Shown here piece after piece: positions 43,803-52,719 of a stretch of DNA of 64,000 nucleotides. The position numbers and the translations under genes were made by a program. Position 1 is the first letter of the stretch; each line of letters opens with the position of its first letter. Source of the DNA: Sphingobacterium sp. CZ-UAM (GTDB lineage Bacteria > Bacteroidota > Bacteroidia > Sphingobacteriales > Sphingobacteriaceae); the NCBI RefSeq assembly GCF_002000245.1, contig NZ_MTCM01000006.1, forward strand, positions 186,001-250,000, read 5' to 3'. Under the pieces are notes generated by a model. The model made no database searches, was not told the DNA's origin, and saw only the letters and a list, made by a program, of their open reading frames with translations.

Positions 43803-45569
43803 CTAAACAAGTTCTTTATCCGAAATATATTCCATCAATATACCTGCTTGTGCACCAAGTTTCTTTTTCAGGCGTTGCATTGATTTTTTGATCGCATCGG
43901 GGGTAACGCCCAAAACATTGGCGACTTCTCTATTATTTAGTCCCAATTTCATCAGCACGATCACACGCAGATTAGATTCAGTAAGATCTGGAAATTTAGC
44001 TTGGATATCTTGCAGTAAATTTGGGAATTCCCTAGTAATCAAAAGCTTAAATTCCTGCCATTTCTCATCGGTGATAAGATGAGACTGCAAAAGTATTTTA
44101 AGCTCATCCCGGTCTTTGATACTTGCCGCCCCCCGCTCTTCAAGCATAGACGAAAGGAGATCGATTTGTTCATTATTACGTCTGAGATAGACCATATACT
44201 CATCTATTTGGCTCTTGGAACTCATTAGCTCCTTGTCCAATTCGGCTTTGGTGTATTTGAGATTAAGCAACTGATATTCATATTCCCGCATACGCTTCCG
44301 TGAGCGGTATCGAAATGCGTTATAAATAAAGAAGAATAGCACCAATACAAACAAGCTCAATATCACCCACAATCTTGTCTCTGCACGCTTTTTCTTGATG
44401 AGTGCCTGGGCTAATGATAACTTGTCAGCATATTTCTGCCTGTCAGCCATAAATTTCAACTGGGACAAAACTGGATCACCATCCAGGAAGCGCAATGAAT
44501 CCTGGAGTTGTTCAATACGCCGACGTGCTTTTAACTCTTGCTTCAGGTCATGATTTTGGATAGCAAGATTCAGCTTATGCTCTTCCAGTTCGAGGATTGT
44601 CTTTTTGTCATCGGTTCCTTCCAATAGTTGCTCGGTATCCCTGATCATTTTTTTGACCTCTTGGTTTGCACCCATTGAAATACGCAGCCGAATCCGCATC
44701 ATTAAAGCAAAAATGGTGTTTTTATTATTCCCCAGGGATTTTGAAATTTCCAGATCTTTTTCTAAAAGTGATAAGGCTTTTTGATAGTCTCCCCTTCCTT
44801 CATAGACCCGCGCCTGATTGCCCAAAGTCTTTGCATAACGAAGAGAATCTTTCTCAGAAAGCGCCAGATTCTGCGCAATCTCGAAATTTTTCATTGCCTC
44901 CACGGTATCCCCACCACTTTTTAAGGTCAATAAGCCAAGGTTGTCCAAGATTTCCGCCTTAAATTTTGGAGAAATACCCTCCTGCTGTCTGCCAAGCTCC
45001 AAGTACTTAATTCCAGCGCTGTAATCTCCGAGCGTGCCAAAGAAATAGCCGAGCTTCTTATAAGTATGTGCTAGATCCAACGCCAGATCCTTGGGTATCT
45101 CCTCCAATCCTTTTTCGCCCTCTAAGAGTAAAGGAAGGGCCTCTGACGCTTTTAAGCACCTATACAGATAAAAACCGTACATGACCTTCACCCATGCGCT
45201 GACATTTTGATAATTATAGTTCTTTTCCAGATCCAGAGCTTTTAGGTAGTATTTGTCACTAAAACTATTTCTTCCGCCTTCACTGTCAAAAGATTGATCC
45301 GCTAACAAACAATAATAAATGGCAAGCAACGCATTGTCATTTTTCCGAATAGCCTGATTGAAATAGGGAGTTAGGTATCTGCTCAACGCCGCACTTGAAG
45401 CATGGTACTTCTGTGATTCACGGATAATTGTCTCATAAAAATTCTTTTCCTCCATCGAGGAATTAGAATCCATCATATCCATTCCAAAGACAGCACGACC
45501 GGAAATTATCGTTATAGAAAAAAGTACAATAAAAAATCTCAGCATACTGTCATCGAGGTCGAATTTCAC
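43803..45569 (-). CDS. TPR sensor with transmembrane helix and LuxR-type DNA-binding domain
   Basis: 588 residues (or 580 from the second ATG at 45545, which places the signal-like stretch MLRFFIVLFSITII at the start). An N-terminal periplasmic part with several TPRs (about 60-350) is followed by one transmembrane helix (about 395-415, ILSLFVLVLFFFIYNAF), a coiled coil, and a C-terminal LuxR/sigma-70-like helix-turn-helix (LTESNLRVIVLMKLGLNNREVANVLGVTPDAIKKSMQRLKKKL). It is a one-component transmembrane regulator; such proteins in Bacteroidota sense envelope or nutrient signals. Its targets are unknown. Confidence 0.85.
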   Translation of the reverse strand: MKFDLDDSMLRFFIVLFSITIISGRAVFGMDMMDSNSSMEEKNFYETIIRESQKYHASSAALSRYLTPYFNQAIRKNDNALLAIYYCLLADQSFDSEGGRNSFSDKYYLKALDLEKNYNYQNVSAWVKVMYGFYLYRCLKASEALPLLLEGEKGLEEIPKDLALDLAHTYKKLGYFFGTLGDYSAGIKYLELGRQQEGISPKFKAEILDNLGLLTLKSGGDTVEAMKNFEIAQNLALSEKDSLRYAKTLGNQARVYEGRGDYQKALSLLEKDLEISKSLGNNKNTIFALMMRIRLRISMGANQEVKKMIRDTEQLLEGTDDKKTILELEEHKLNLAIQNHDLKQELKARRRIEQLQDSLRFLDGDPVLSQLKFMADRQKYADKLSLAQALIKKKRAETRLWVILSLFVLVLFFFIYNAFRYRSRKRMREYEYQLLNLKYTKAELDKELMSSKSQIDEYMVYLRRNNEQIDLLSSMLEERGAASIKDRDELKILLQSHLITDEKWQEFKLLITREFPNLLQDIQAKFPDLTESNLRVIVLMKLGLNNREVANVLGVTPDAIKKSMQRLKKKLGAQAGILMEYISDKELV

Positions 45570-45762
45570 ATTAAAAATAAAAAATAATTTTAATTAAATC
45601 AGTATATAATAAAATCAGCAGGAAATAAAATGAGAAATGCCCTTTGCTCATCGTATTATTTCTGACCAACAGGATTATGGGCTTCGAAGAGACAATAAAC
45701 CATGGAAGGAGTACACTTTAGTTTGCTACATCAACAAAAATCAGCATTAAGCATATAGAATA

Positions 45763-46335
45763 TTAAAAACTATAAATGCGATTGGGTGTAATCGCTTTAG
45801 TCAGTCGAACATCGTGTTCATTTCGGTCAGCTATCCGATCGATCGGATTAAAAAAAGATAGTCCTACACGTTGGATTTCTGGCGCACAAAGTGCAAAAAA
45901 CCGATCGTAAAATCCTTTTCCATAACCGACTCTATGGCCATCAACATCAAACACCAATAAAGGAACTAGGATAAAATCAATGGCCGCTGGCAGTACTGCT
46001 GTCCCTGAAACAGGTTCTGGAATACCCCATTCATTTGTTTCAAACACAGTTCGCTCATCAAGGATATAATGTTGCATGGAATAGTCGGCAAAATTCGATC
46101 GTGAGACAACGAGAACAACCTTCGGAAAAAATTCCTTCACATAGTTAATGATGGAATAGGTATCTGGTTCATGATATTTTTCAATTGGAAGAAAAACATG
46201 CATAAATTTAACTGCCGCTAGATCTATCATCTGAAATTGGAGCAGTAAATCGCGATTGAGACGCTCCTCTTCTTCCCTAGAAAGCTGGCATCTTTTTAAC
46301 TTAAATTCCTGTCTTAATTCCTTTTTAGATTTCAT
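45763..46335 (-). CDS. 5-formyltetrahydrofolate cyclo-ligase
   Basis: ATP-dependent conversion of 5-formyl-THF to 5,10-methenyl-THF. The 190-residue protein starts with KKELRQEFKLKRCQLS and has the conserved 'FVLPIEKYHEPDT' region near 50, 'LVPLLVFDVDGHRVGYGKGFYDRFF' near 128-152 (the ATP/Mg site), and the C-terminal 'VRLTKAITPN' strand. The gene stands between two ordinary housekeeping genes with no sign of an operon. Confidence 0.93.
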   Translation of the reverse strand: MKSKKELRQEFKLKRCQLSREEEERLNRDLLLQFQMIDLAAVKFMHVFLPIEKYHEPDTYSIINYVKEFFPKVVLVVSRSNFADYSMQHYILDERTVFETNEWGIPEPVSGTAVLPAAIDFILVPLLVFDVDGHRVGYGKGFYDRFFALCAPEIQRVGLSFFNPIDRIADRNEHDVRLTKAITPNRIYSF

Positions 46336-46432
46336 GCTTAAAGATATATCTTTATAACATCATTTCGCGGGATAACAATGGACAAAATAGATTTCTTTCG
46401 TATTGGCAATAGTTGACAAAAGGACAAACAGT

Positions 46433-46470
46433 AAAAAAAACGGCCTTGTAGCGAGCGCTATCAAGACCGA
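46433..46470 (-). terminator. efp terminator
   Basis: A hairpin with roughly 13-bp arms (GU and a bulge allowed) around gcgagcgc (46451-46458) and a T8 run on the minus strand, about 30 bases after the efp stop. Confidence 0.7.
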
Positions 46471-46498
46471 ATAATCAACCTAAACCTAAAATCTTATA

Positions 46499-47059
46499 TT
46501 ACTTTACGCGTTCGATATAATTACCTGTTTGCGTATCGACTCTTACTTTCTCTCCTTGGTTAATGAATAGAGGAACCATAATCTCTACTCCCGTTTCTAC
46601 AGTAGCTTTTTTCAATGCATTCGTAGATGTATCTCCCTTTACAGCAGGTTCTGTATACGTAATTTCCAATTCAACACTTTTAGGTGCCTCTGCCATAATA
46701 GGCTCATCACTTTCAAATGCAATAATCACAGTCATTCCTTCTTTTAAGAAACGCGCTGAATCACCAAATAAAAATTTAGGAATATTAAATTGCTCGTACG
46801 TATTATTATCCATTACGACGAAAAACTCGCCATCTTCGTATAAGTATTGGTAATCATTCGTTTCAACACGTGCAATCTCCACACTCTCGTCCACTCTAAA
46901 ACGATATTCTACTAATTTACCAGTCTTCACATTACGCATTCTTGCTTGATAAAAAGCGCGCAAATTACCTGGCGTACGGTGTATATATTCTTCTACGGAG
47001 ACCAACTCCCCATTAAATCTTAAAATATTTCCTGATTTTACCTCTGATGCCTTAGCCAT
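46499..47059 (-). CDS. efp: Translation elongation factor P
   Basis: Relieves ribosome stalling at polyproline. The 186-residue protein has the usual three domains (KOW-like, OB, OB). The modification loop reads TPGNLRAF, so the tip residue corresponding to E. coli Lys34 is Asn (about position 33). That excludes the EpmA/EpmB lysylation and EarP rhamnosylation chemistries. A -7 element (TATTTTTG, 47103-47110) lies 43 bases upstream. Confidence 0.97.
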   Translation of the reverse strand: MAKASEVKSGNILRFNGELVSVEEYIHRTPGNLRAFYQARMRNVKTGKLVEYRFRVDESVEIARVETNDYQYLYEDGEFFVVMDNNTYEQFNIPKFLFGDSARFLKEGMTVIIAFESDEPIMAEAPKSVELEITYTEPAVKGDTSTNALKKATVETGVEIMVPLFINQGEKVRVDTQTGNYIERVK

Positions 47060-47102
47060 TCTTTGAATTGAACTTTAAACGGTTATCTCATTATTGAGTC
47101 GT

Positions 47103-47110
47103 CAAAAATA
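47103..47110 (-). promoter_or_regulatory. -7 element of efp
   Basis: TATTTTTG on the minus strand matches TAnnTTTG exactly; the ATG follows after 43 bases. Confidence 0.5.
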
Positions 47111-47143
47111 CAAAAACTAATTGTTTTATTAAAATTTCATTCG

Positions 47144-47767
47144 CTACTTTTTGAAGTCGATAATAGAAATCTTTTCGTCACAGAATTCGTATTCTTTTTT
47201 TTGATTTGAACAGATAATAAGCATTCTAAAATCCCGCTTGGTACGGTCTATTAAATCCAGATACCATTCCTCTCCTGCTATATCTAGATTACTTGTTGGC
47301 TCATCCAATAATACCAGGTCTGTATTCGAGCAGCAGGCCAAAACTAATTTAACCCGTTGACGCATACCCGATGAAAAATATTTTATTTCTTTATCTAAGG
47401 CATTTTCCAACCCCAACAGATTCAAAACACTTTCTTTATCGAATCCTTGGAGATAAGGTTTAAACTGAAAGTGAAAATCGAATAGCTCACGCAAGGTAAA
47501 CTCTTCGATCAATTCGACATAGGGTGCGGCGATAGATAGCTGCTTGTAAATCTGATCGATACCGATGATGCGCTCTCCATCTGTATAAATCAATTCGCCT
47601 TCGGAAGATGACAGACTGCCGGAAAGCACCTTTAATAAGGTCGATTTTCCGGAACCATTCTGTCCGAGGACAGCATAGCTCTTACCGGATTCAAAACGAT
47701 AATTAATATGTCTGAAAATCCATTCGCGGTTATATCTTCGACCTATATCCTTTAACGTTATTTCCAA
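47144..47767 (-). CDS. ABC transporter ATP-binding protein
   Basis: A 207-residue ATPase with Walker A GQNGSGKST near 36-44, the signature 'YFSSGMRQRVKLVLACC' near 135 and Walker B 'TDLVLLDEPTS' near 155. No permease gene is beside it; the gene lies 23 bases after lpxA in the lipid A cluster. A role in lipid or LPS transport is suggested by position only. Confidence 0.9.
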   Translation of the reverse strand: MEITLKDIGRRYNREWIFRHINYRFESGKSYAVLGQNGSGKSTLLKVLSGSLSSSEGELIYTDGERIIGIDQIYKQLSIAAPYVELIEEFTLRELFDFHFQFKPYLQGFDKESVLNLLGLENALDKEIKYFSSGMRQRVKLVLACCSNTDLVLLDEPTSNLDIAGEEWYLDLIDRTKRDFRMLIICSNQKKEYEFCDEKISIIDFKK

Positions 47768-47790
47768 AGCTATGCGGTTGGGTAATGCGA

Positions 47791-48579
47791 TTACATCGCT
47801 CTATTGTTGAATCCTTTCATGATACCTCTACCCGAATTGCGGATGAAATCCAAAATTTCATCACGGATTTCAGTAGCCTGATATTCAGCTTCAATAATTT
47901 CTATTGCTTTCGCTAAATTGCGGTTTTGAACAAATAGAATGCGGTAAAGGTTTTGAATTTCGGCGATCTGCTCTTCTGAAAACCCTCTTCTACGCAATCC
48001 TACGGAGTTAATTCCGGCATATGAAATTGGCTCACGGGCTGCTTTTACAAACGGTGGAATATCTTTACGCACCAAAGAACCTCCTGTGACAAATGCATGC
48101 GAACCAATTTTCACAAATTGATGTACTGCTACCATTCCTGCTAAAACAACATAATCTCCGACGGTGATATGTCCGGCAAGGGTACTGTTATTTGAAAAAA
48201 CACAATTATCACCCACTTCACAGTCATGTGCAACGTGGCTGTAGGCCTGAATCAAACAATTCTTTCCAATGACAGTTTTATAACGATCCTTCGTTCCTCG
48301 ATTAATTGTCACACATTCACGGATCGTTGTATTATCACCAATTTCTGCTGTTGTAATCTCACCATCAAATTTTAAGTCTTGAGGTTCACCAGAAATTACG
48401 GCACCGGGATATATCTTACAGTTCTTTCCAATTCGAGCTCCATCCATAATGGTCACATTTGAGCCAATCCAAGTCCCCTCTCCAATGACAACGTCTTTGT
48501 AAATGGTTACAAATGGTTCAATGACCACATTTTTAGCAATCTTTGCTTCTGGATGAATATAAGCTAATGGCTGTATCAT
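47791..48579 (-). CDS. lpxA: Acyl-ACP--UDP-N-acetylglucosamine O-acyltransferase
   Basis: First step of lipid A synthesis. The 262-residue protein is a left-handed parallel beta-helix built from hexapeptide repeats (NVVIEPFVTIYKDVVIGEGTWIGSNVTIM...). The catalytic His is in AYSHVAHDCEVGDN near 122, and the C-terminal helical domain starts near 190 (GLRRRGFSEEQIAEIQNLYRILF). It lies 10 bases after the lpxC/fabZ gene. Confidence 0.97.
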   Translation of the reverse strand: MIQPLAYIHPEAKIAKNVVIEPFVTIYKDVVIGEGTWIGSNVTIMDGARIGKNCKIYPGAVISGEPQDLKFDGEITTAEIGDNTTIRECVTINRGTKDRYKTVIGKNCLIQAYSHVAHDCEVGDNCVFSNNSTLAGHITVGDYVVLAGMVAVHQFVKIGSHAFVTGGSLVRKDIPPFVKAAREPISYAGINSVGLRRRGFSEEQIAEIQNLYRILFVQNRNLAKAIEIIEAEYQATEIRDEILDFIRNSGRGIMKGFNNRAM

Positions 48580-48589
48580 CTATACTTCT

Positions 48590-50002
48590 TTAGTTGTTAT
48601 TTACTCTTACGATCTGTGCCATAAGTTCAGCCTCACAGACAATTTTCTCTCCCACCATGGCCACACCTTTCATTTTAGCGATGCCCCTCCGGATCGGTTC
48701 CATCAGATCACATCTAAAAATAACAGAGTCTCCTGGGGTTACTTGTGCTTTAAAGCGTGCATTCTCGATTTTGAGAAATAAGGTTAACCAGTTTTCAGGA
48801 TCTGGAACAGTCTTTAAGACCAAGATACCACCAGTCTGCGCCATCGCTTCTACTTGTAATACGCCCGGGAATAGTGGTGCTCCGGGGAAATGTCCCATAA
48901 ACAAATCTTCATTCATGGTCACATTCTTTAACCCTACCACATGGGTTTCCGTTAGTTCTAAAATTTTATCGACCATGAGCATTGGTTGACGATGCGGAAG
49001 AATTTTCATGATTTCCACCGTATCATACAATGCGGGCATATTAGGATCGTAAACCTTTATCTTTTTGCGTGTTTTATCTTTTTTAATCTGCTCTTTGATT
49101 TTCTTTGCAAAGGCAACATTCGCAGCATGTCCAGGACGAGCGGCCATAATATGACCTTTCAAAGGCCTGCCCACTAGCGCCAGATCACCAACCATATCCA
49201 ACAGCTTATGTCTCGCTGGTTCGTTCTGATGACGCAATTGATTATTATTCAGAATACCTTCTTTTGCTACAGCAACAGTTTCTTTATGGAAAAGATGAGC
49301 CAGTTTTTGCAACTCCTCCGGAGAAGTTTCTTTATCTACAATGACAATCGCATTGCTTAGATCTCCCCCTTTAATCAACCCGTGATCGACCAGCATCTCC
49401 AGTTCATGTAGGAAACAAAAGGTACGTGAAGATGCGATTTCAGCTTTAAAATCTTCTATTGACGTAATCGCAGCATGTTGACTGCCCAAAACAGGTGAAT
49501 TGAAATCAATCATACAAGTCAGACGATAACCATCCATCGGCATACCCAAGATCTCGACTTTACGATCAGGCTCTGCATAATGAATATTATTGGAGATTTC
49601 ATAGTAATCTCTATCTGCTTCCTGTTCTTCAAACCCTGCTTCTTCCAACAGTTTCACGAAAATTGCCGAACTACCATCCAATATCGGAATTTCAGGACCA
49701 TCAATATCAATCAGGACATTGTCGATTTGTAAACCAATTAATGATGCCATTAAATGCTCTATTGTACTAACACTTGCTCCATTTTGAGAAATCGTGGTTC
49801 CCCTGGAAGTGTCTGTGACATTATCTGCATCAACCAATATCTCTGGCTGACCGTCTAAATCTACACGTCTGAACTTAAACCAGTGATTTTCCGGAGCTGG
49901 TTTGATTGTCATCGATACGATTTTTCCTGTATGAAGACCTACCCCCGAAATTTCAACCTCGTTTTTGATGGTTCTCTGTTTCACATTCATTTCTAATAAC
50001 AT
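48590..50002 (-). CDS. lpxC/fabZ: Fused UDP-3-O-acyl-GlcNAc deacetylase / hydroxyacyl-ACP dehydratase
   Basis: A bifunctional protein of 470 residues. The first 310 residues are LpxC with zinc ligands in TIEHLMASL (His near 83), RHKLLDMVGDLAL (His and Asp near 250) and the GHIMAARPGHAANV motif near 285. The last 150 residues are FabZ with the catalytic His in LPHRQPMLMVDK and Glu in GAPLFPGVLQVEAMAQTGG. The fusion is typical of Bacteroidota and joins lipid A synthesis to fatty acid synthesis. The second ATG (13 bases in) is an alternative start. Confidence 0.97.
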   Translation of the reverse strand: MLLEMNVKQRTIKNEVEISGVGLHTGKIVSMTIKPAPENHWFKFRRVDLDGQPEILVDADNVTDTSRGTTISQNGASVSTIEHLMASLIGLQIDNVLIDIDGPEIPILDGSSAIFVKLLEEAGFEEQEADRDYYEISNNIHYAEPDRKVEILGMPMDGYRLTCMIDFNSPVLGSQHAAITSIEDFKAEIASSRTFCFLHELEMLVDHGLIKGGDLSNAIVIVDKETSPEELQKLAHLFHKETVAVAKEGILNNNQLRHQNEPARHKLLDMVGDLALVGRPLKGHIMAARPGHAANVAFAKKIKEQIKKDKTRKKIKVYDPNMPALYDTVEIMKILPHRQPMLMVDKILELTETHVVGLKNVTMNEDLFMGHFPGAPLFPGVLQVEAMAQTGGILVLKTVPDPENWLTLFLKIENARFKAQVTPGDSVIFRCDLMEPIRRGIAKMKGVAMVGEKIVCEAELMAQIVRVNNN

Positions 50003-50133
50003 ATTTTTAAATCAAAACTTCTTTTGACAAAACCATCATGAGATTATAATATTATATCGAAATAGCAGCAAGCTAAGACTGCTCATGATAGCTTCATTAC
50101 AATTAAATAACAGTTTATTTCAATGAAAAAAGA

Positions 50134-51174
50134 TTATTTTAACTTCGATTCTATTAATTTCTCCAGCTCCTGGATACGTTTCTCCAACTCAGGTAAGCGC
50201 GCAAATATCACGTTTGATCGTAACTGCGGCTGATAAGGCATTACTGGTGTTCCGCCCCATTTTTTCCCTTCGTCTTTTATTGATCTGTTAACGCCTGATT
50301 GAGCCTGTATCTGAGAGCCTTTAGCCACAACGATATGGCCTACAACACCAACCTGTCCACCCAATACCACACGCTCTCCAATTTTTGAACTTCCAGAAAT
50401 ACCTGTTTGCGCAGCTATTACAGTATTTTTACCGATATCAACATTATGTGCAATTTGAATCAAATTGTCCAATTTGACACCCTCACGCACAATAGTTGCT
50501 CCCATTGTAGCTCTATCGATCACCGTATTTGCGCCGATCTCAACATTATCCTCGATCTGCACATAGCCTATCTGTGGAACTTTCTTATAAGAACCATCTT
50601 CCTGCGGAGCAAAACCAAAACCATCCGAACCAATCACTACACCTGAATGCACAACAACATTCTTCCCTACCTTACAGTCATGATAAATCTTAACGCCGGG
50701 GTAAAGCGTCGTATTGTCATCAATTGTGACCTTATCGCCAATAAAAACCTGGGGATAAATCTTAACATGATCTCCGATCTTAGCACCCTTACCGATATAC
50801 GCAAAAGCTCCAATGTAGCCCCCGGCTCCTATTGTCGCCTCAGGATGTATAAAACAAGGTTCTTCGCGTCCACTTTTGTCAAGACGAAACTCATTATACA
50901 TATTCAATATGGTAGAAAAAGCTGCATAGGCGTTCTTAACACGAATAATCGTCAGTGTGGGTTTGGTTGCTTGCATCAATTGCAAATCTTCATTTACAAT
51001 GACTATCGAAGCATCAGTCGTATAAATAAAATGCTCATATTTTGGATTTGACAAAAAAGAAAGATCGCCTTTTTTACCTTCCTCAATTTTGGCAAGGTTA
51101 CCTACAGTAACTTCTGGATTCCCTTCAATCCTTCCTTCTAATAATGTCCCTATTTGTTGAGCAGTAAATTGCAT
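50134..51174 (-). CDS. lpxD: UDP-3-O-(3-hydroxyacyl)glucosamine N-acyltransferase
   Basis: Adds the second primary acyl chain to lipid A precursor. The 346-residue protein has the N-terminal uridine-binding domain (MQFTAQQIGTLLEGRIEGNPEVTVGNLAKIEEGKKGDLSFLSNPKYEHFI) and a hexapeptide beta-helix (about 105-290) with the catalytic His in LIQIAHNVDIGKNT near 247, then a C-terminal helix. A -7 element (TAGATTTG, 51179-51186) ends 4 bases before the ATG. Confidence 0.97.
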   Translation of the reverse strand: MQFTAQQIGTLLEGRIEGNPEVTVGNLAKIEEGKKGDLSFLSNPKYEHFIYTTDASIVIVNEDLQLMQATKPTLTIIRVKNAYAAFSTILNMYNEFRLDKSGREEPCFIHPEATIGAGGYIGAFAYIGKGAKIGDHVKIYPQVFIGDKVTIDDNTTLYPGVKIYHDCKVGKNVVVHSGVVIGSDGFGFAPQEDGSYKKVPQIGYVQIEDNVEIGANTVIDRATMGATIVREGVKLDNLIQIAHNVDIGKNTVIAAQTGISGSSKIGERVVLGGQVGVVGHIVVAKGSQIQAQSGVNRSIKDEGKKWGGTPVMPYQPQLRSNVIFARLPELEKRIQELEKLIESKLK

Positions 51175-51178
51175 GGTA

Positions 51179-51186
51179 CAAATCTA
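51179..51186 (-). promoter_or_regulatory. -7 element of lpxD, 4 bases from the ATG
   Basis: TAGATTTG on the minus strand matches TAnnTTTG exactly, with only 4 bases (gtac) before the ATG. Confidence 0.55.
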
Positions 51187-51207
51187 TGTTTTTTTATTAA
51201 AAAATAA

Positions 51208-52458
51208 CTATCCCATGGAAGGAATTGCAATATATCCGACCTCTTTTGGATAACATAATGCATATTTGGACACGTTTTTTGACAATGCTTCTAAATTTCC
51301 AAGATCCGACGCCTCAGTAATATCAACCAGTTCGCCCGACTTCAATAATATCTTGATTTGGTCATTGGAAGGGTCATATGCACGATTATGAATTTCCTGC
51401 GTAAACACATAATAATGAATATCCTCTTCCTTCACACCCAGAAACTGTCTCACGCTGTTTTTTACCTGTTCAATATAATCCGGAGAAAAGGGTTTGTTGC
51501 TCATGATTGAACGGTACAAGTCCCTTTTCATGATCCGCTGACACATTTTACTTAAAATTTTGTCTTCGTGCAGTTCCCATGTTTTTATCGCTGACATAAT
51601 ATCTGTATCATCTAAACGAGTAAACCAGTCCAAATGCAACGGGTCTGCCATAAAATTTGTACGATCAATCTCTTGGCTCAAAAACCAGTGGAATGCTGGA
51701 GTAGAAAAGAGTTGTACCCCAGATGCTGTTAAATATTTGGCTCTTTGTAAAATTTTAATCAATAATTGTTCTGCTCCTATTACCGTTTTGTGTAAATAAA
51801 CCTGCCAATACATCAGTCTGCGCGCGATAAGAAATTTTTCCACCGAATAAAGCCCTTTGTATTCAACGACAATCTCGTCATTCACCACATTCAACATCTT
51901 TATAATGCGGTCAAATGAAATCACCCCTTCAGAAACGCCAGTAAAAAAACTATCTCTATTCAGATAGTCCATACGGTCTACATCCAATTGACTGGAGACA
52001 AGCTGATGGAGAAATTTTCGTGCATATTTATTATTAAATATATCAATCGCCAGGCTTAGTCTCCCGTCCAGATCCTGATTCATGCGATCCATCAGTAATG
52101 AAGACAGCAATTCATGCGAAACACCTGCAATTAAACTATGTTCCAATGAATGCGAGAACGGGCCATGCCCGATATCGTGCAGTAAAATCGCGGCTAAGAC
52201 AGCTTCTTCTTCTTGTTCAGAAATCTCGATCCCTTTACTCCGAAGGGTTTCTAGGGCCATCGACATCAGATGCATTGCTCCGATAGCATGCTGGAACCGT
52301 GTATGTAAAGCTCCCGGATACACCAAATGTGTCATACTCACCTGCTTGACATAACGAAGTCGCTGAAAATAGGGATGCTGTACAAGGTCAAAGACCAAAC
52401 CTGTAGGAATGGCAACAAACCCGTATACAGGATCATTAATGATTTTATTTTTGTTCAA
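51208..52458 (-). CDS. HD-domain phosphohydrolase
   Basis: A 416-residue metal-dependent phosphohydrolase of the SAMHD1/dGTPase-like class, starting at a TTG (MNKNKIINDPVYGF). The HD signature is RFQHAIGAMHL (His near 53) and LLHDIGHGPFSHSLEH (near 93), with the closing Asp in SQLDVDRMDYLNRD (near 163). Substrate could be a dNTP or another nucleotide. It is 33 bases upstream of lpxD and divergent from porX. Confidence 0.9.
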   Translation of the reverse strand: MNKNKIINDPVYGFVAIPTGLVFDLVQHPYFQRLRYVKQVSMTHLVYPGALHTRFQHAIGAMHLMSMALETLRSKGIEISEQEEEAVLAAILLHDIGHGPFSHSLEHSLIAGVSHELLSSLLMDRMNQDLDGRLSLAIDIFNNKYARKFLHQLVSSQLDVDRMDYLNRDSFFTGVSEGVISFDRIIKMLNVVNDEIVVEYKGLYSVEKFLIARRLMYWQVYLHKTVIGAEQLLIKILQRAKYLTASGVQLFSTPAFHWFLSQEIDRTNFMADPLHLDWFTRLDDTDIMSAIKTWELHEDKILSKMCQRIMKRDLYRSIMSNKPFSPDYIEQVKNSVRQFLGVKEEDIHYYVFTQEIHNRAYDPSNDQIKILLKSGELVDITEASDLGNLEALSKNVSKYALCYPKEVGYIAIPSMG

Positions 52459-52719
52459 TGCGGCGATAAATTAATGCTACTTTTCAACATATTAAATAGA
52501 AAACCCAGTTATGTAACACACAAACTTATGGTTATCACTAATATAAACTTAAAACAAAGATAGTTAGTTCATCGTTAAGAAATGTTAAAAATAAATCTAA
52601 AGCACGATATTTGCTTATAATAGTACGATATTGAAATCCATTCAATAAACGAGGTATTTTTCTTTTGTTACGATTTGAGTAACATATCAACCTCTCTTAT
52701 AGTAGACATATATAACAAG

